DNA of 64,000 nucleotides from Butyrivibrio sp. NC3005 (GTDB lineage Bacteria > Bacillota > Clostridia > Lachnospirales > Lachnospiraceae), in the NCBI RefSeq assembly GCF_000424545.1, contig NZ_KE384209.1:3149-67148 (forward strand), written 5' to 3'. The position numbers and the translations under genes are program-made. Numbering within the stretch: the first letter of the stretch is position 1; every line of letters begins with the position of its first letter. Positions 62,027 through 64,000 of the stretch are shown here, piece by piece. The notes below the pieces were generated by a model. It made no database searches. It saw nothing but the letters and a program-made list of their open reading frames with translations, and was not told where the DNA came from.

Positions 62027-64000
62027 ATGGGATATACAATAGGACTTGATTTAGGAGTAGCTTCTGTTGGATGGGCAGTTATTAATGATAACTATGATGT
62101 TGTCGAGTCATGTTCTAATATTTTTTCATGTGCTGATTCTACTAACAATGTAGAAAGAAGAGGTTTTCGTCAGGGAAAAAGGTTATCTAGAAGGCGCAGG
62201 ACAAGAATTGATGATTTTAAAAAGATGTGGATTAAAGCTGGTTTTACTATTCCTGAGGAAGAATTAAATGAAGTTCTTAGGCTCAGAATAAAAGGTTTAA
62301 AGGAGCAGCTTAATGATAATGAGATTTTCTATGTCCTCCTTAATAGTTTGAAACATAGAGGTATTTCATATTTAGATGATGCTGATGATGGAGATGTATC
62401 AGATGAGTATTCTAAGAGTATAGCTTTTAATGAAAATCTTTTGAAATCAAAACTTCCATGTGAAATACAGTTAGATAGATTGGAGAAATATGGGGCATAT
62501 AGGGGAAATATTTCAGTATCTGATGGAGAAAATACTATTACTTTAAGAAATGTATTTACAACAAGTGCCTACAGAAAAGAAATCGAAAAGTTTTTATCGG
62601 TTCAAGCCTGTTTTAATAATATGATTACAAATGATTTTATAGATATATATTTGGATATTTTTAACAGAAAAAGAGAATACTATATTGGTCCTGGTAATGA
62701 AAAATCCAGAACTGATTATGGGGTTTATACAACTCAAAAAAATGAAGATGGAACTTATCATACAGAGGCAAATCTCTTTGACAAATTAATTGGTAAATGT
62801 AGTGTTTATACATATGAAAGAAGAGCAGCAGGTGCTTCATATACTGCACAGGAATTCAATCTGTTAAATGACCTTAATAATTTAACAGTTGAGGGAAGAA
62901 AGTTGACAGAAGAAGAAAAACATCGAATTATTGATATTGTAAAGAGTTCCAAAAGCATAAATATGAGAAATATTATTGCCAAAGTTGTAGGCGTTAAGGC
63001 TGGCAACCTTAATATGACTGGTGCAAGAATAGATAAAAATGACAAAGAGATATTTCATTCTTTTGAAGTATATAATAAGCTTCGTGAAGCTTTAAAATCT
63101 ATCGATTTTGATATTAATATAATGTCGATTGAAGATTTAGATTTGATTGGAGAAATTCTGACATTAAATACAAATAGAGAATCTATTCAAAAAGGTTTTG
63201 ATGATAATCATTTAAAGCTTCCGAGTGATGTTATAGATATTATCATTGATGTAAGAAAGAAAAACAGTTCTTTGTTTAACAAATGGCAGTCTTTTGGAAT
63301 ACGAATTATGAAAGATCTGATTCCGGAATTGTATGCTCAGCCCAAAAATCAGATGCAGCTTCTTACTGATATGGGGATAGTTAAATCTAAAGATGATAGG
63401 TTCATAGAATACGATTTTATACCTGCGACTCTTATTACCGAGGAAATATATAATCCAGTGGTATCTAAGACTGTAAGAATCACAGTTCGTATTCTTAATT
63501 CTCTTATCAAAAAATATGGTTATCCAGACCGTATTGTTATTGAGATGCCTAGAGATAAAAATACAGATGAAGAAAAAAAGAGGATAATAGATTTTCAAAA
63601 AAACAATGAAAAGGAACTTGGTAGTATTATTAAGAAAATTAAAGCGGAATATGGAATAAGTATTACTGAGGCAGATTTCAAAAATCATAGCAAATTAGGT
63701 CTTAAATTGAGACTTTGGAATGAACAACAAGGAATATGCGTTTATTCAGGAAGACCAATTAAAATTGATGATCTTCTTAATAATCCAAGCTTATTTGAAA
63801 TAGACCATATTATTCCTTTGTCTATTTCTTTTGATGACAGTAGATCAAATAAAGTCTTGGTGTATTCTACAGAAAATCAAGATAAGGGAAATCGAACTCC
63901 TATGTCATATTTATCTAATGTTAATAGACAATGGGATTTTCATGATTTTATGAATTATGTGCTTAGTACTTACAAAGGAACAGTTTATAACAAAAAACGT
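62027..64000 (+). CDS. cas9: CRISPR-associated endonuclease Cas9, 5' part, cut by window end
   Basis: 658 codons are open to the last base of the window. RuvC-I is IGLDLGVASVGW (D8). The arginine-rich bridge helix spans about 43-66 (RRGFRQGKRLSRRRR). A recognition lobe opens with LKHRGISYL near 108. RuvC-II is IVIEMPRD (E506) and the HNH domain is EIDHIIPL (H594) with NKVLV downstream. All catalytic residues visible so far are intact. The short REC lobe, with HNH starting near residue 580, points to a compact Cas9 of about 1,050-1,100 residues, as in II-C or small II-A proteins. GGAGAGG lies 8 bases upstream. RuvC-III, cas1, cas2 and the array would lie beyond the window. Confidence 0.95.
   Translation, partial: MGYTIGLDLGVASVGWAVINDNYDVVESCSNIFSCADSTNNVERRGFRQGKRLSRRRRTRIDDFKKMWIKAGFTIPEEELNEVLRLRIKGLKEQLNDNEIFYVLLNSLKHRGISYLDDADDGDVSDEYSKSIAFNENLLKSKLPCEIQLDRLEKYGAYRGNISVSDGENTITLRNVFTTSAYRKEIEKFLSVQACFNNMITNDFIDIYLDIFNRKREYYIGPGNEKSRTDYGVYTTQKNEDGTYHTEANLFDKLIGKCSVYTYERRAAGASYTAQEFNLLNDLNNLTVEGRKLTEEEKHRIIDIVKSSKSINMRNIIAKVVGVKAGNLNMTGARIDKNDKEIFHSFEVYNKLREALKSIDFDINIMSIEDLDLIGEILTLNTNRESIQKGFDDNHLKLPSDVIDIIIDVRKKNSSLFNKWQSFGIRIMKDLIPELYAQPKNQMQLLTDMGIVKSKDDRFIEYDFIPATLITEEIYNPVVSKTVRITVRILNSLIKKYGYPDRIVIEMPRDKNTDEEKKRIIDFQKNNEKELGSIIKKIKAEYGISITEADFKNHSKLGLKLRLWNEQQGICVYSGRPIKIDDLLNNPSLFEIDHIIPLSISFDDSRSNKVLVYSTENQDKGNRTPMSYLSNVNRQWDFHDFMNYVLSTYKGTVYNKKR

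Overview
The window looks like chromosome of a low-GC, plant-fibre-degrading Firmicute of the Lachnospiraceae (Butyrivibrio/Pseudobutyrivibrio type). The evidence is the AT-rich base composition, strong GGAGG ribosome binding sites, secreted GH10 and GH43 enzymes with lectin-type binding modules, many GGDEF/EAL and FIST signalling proteins, and sigma-B-type partner-switching genes. The taxonomic call is inference. I see no rRNA, tRNA, integrase, transposase or CRISPR array.

Layout. (1) 0.1-11.4 kb: a small phosphoesterase, a VanZ-like protein, two signalling proteins (a sugar-receptor-like GGDEF protein and a FIST hybrid kinase whose phosphoacceptor His is Asn), then a secreted GH10 xylanase and a GH43/CBM6/CBM13/CBM2 arabinoxylan enzyme, and an SCP2-domain protein. 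(2) 11.4-14.3 kb: a LysR regulator, a block of structured repeats and a MetE-type methyltransferase. (3) 14.3-25.4 kb: a DtxR-family metal repressor, a visibly decayed transporter operon (two large deletions and a frameshift), and an intact relative of it: a YbtP/YbtQ-like ABC pair, an alpha/beta hydrolase and a three-gene ECF transporter. (4) 25.7-43.5 kb: one tightly overlapping operon for a thiazoline siderophore of the yersiniabactin/pyochelin type. It has an external thioesterase, aryl-AMP ligase, hexapeptide acyltransferase, GT1 glycosyltransferase, NRPS 1 (ArCP-Cy-A[E]-PCP-Cy-PCP), a saccharopine-dehydrogenase-like reductase, a thiazolinyl imine reductase and NRPS 2 (Cy-A[MT]-PCP-TE).

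(5) 43.8-50.2 kb: a partner-switching module (STAS, a MATE transporter fused to an RsbW-like ATPase, HD hydrolase, STAS-kinase fusion, RsbW-like kinase, membrane SpoIIE phosphatase), followed by a secreted HAD phosphatase and a glycogen debranching enzyme. (6) 53.5-62 kb: a second copy of the repeat block, a TetR regulator with palindromic operators, a reductase/membrane-protein pair, a divergent PRPP synthetase with a YkvI-like membrane protein, and a periplasmic-sensor GGDEF-EAL protein. (7) 62.0 kb to the edge: the first 658 codons of an apparently intact cas9.

How it fits together. A 16-bp sequence GTTAG-N6-CTAAC occurs in front of both the decayed transporter operon and the siderophore operon, with a degenerate pair at the promoter of the intact transporter operon. 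The simplest reading is one metal regulon controlled by the DtxR-family protein encoded beside it. The siderophore locus lacks a salicylate synthase and a phosphopantetheinyl transferase, its aryl-AMP ligase has an atypical pocket residue, and it carries a glycosyltransferase and an acyltransferase, so its product may be an undescribed modified siderophore. A 188-bp fold-back repeat sits in direct orientation on both sides of the 28-kb siderophore/partner-switching block, and a longer repeat cluster sits in inverted orientation around a 41-kb block, so rearrangement by recombination is plausible.
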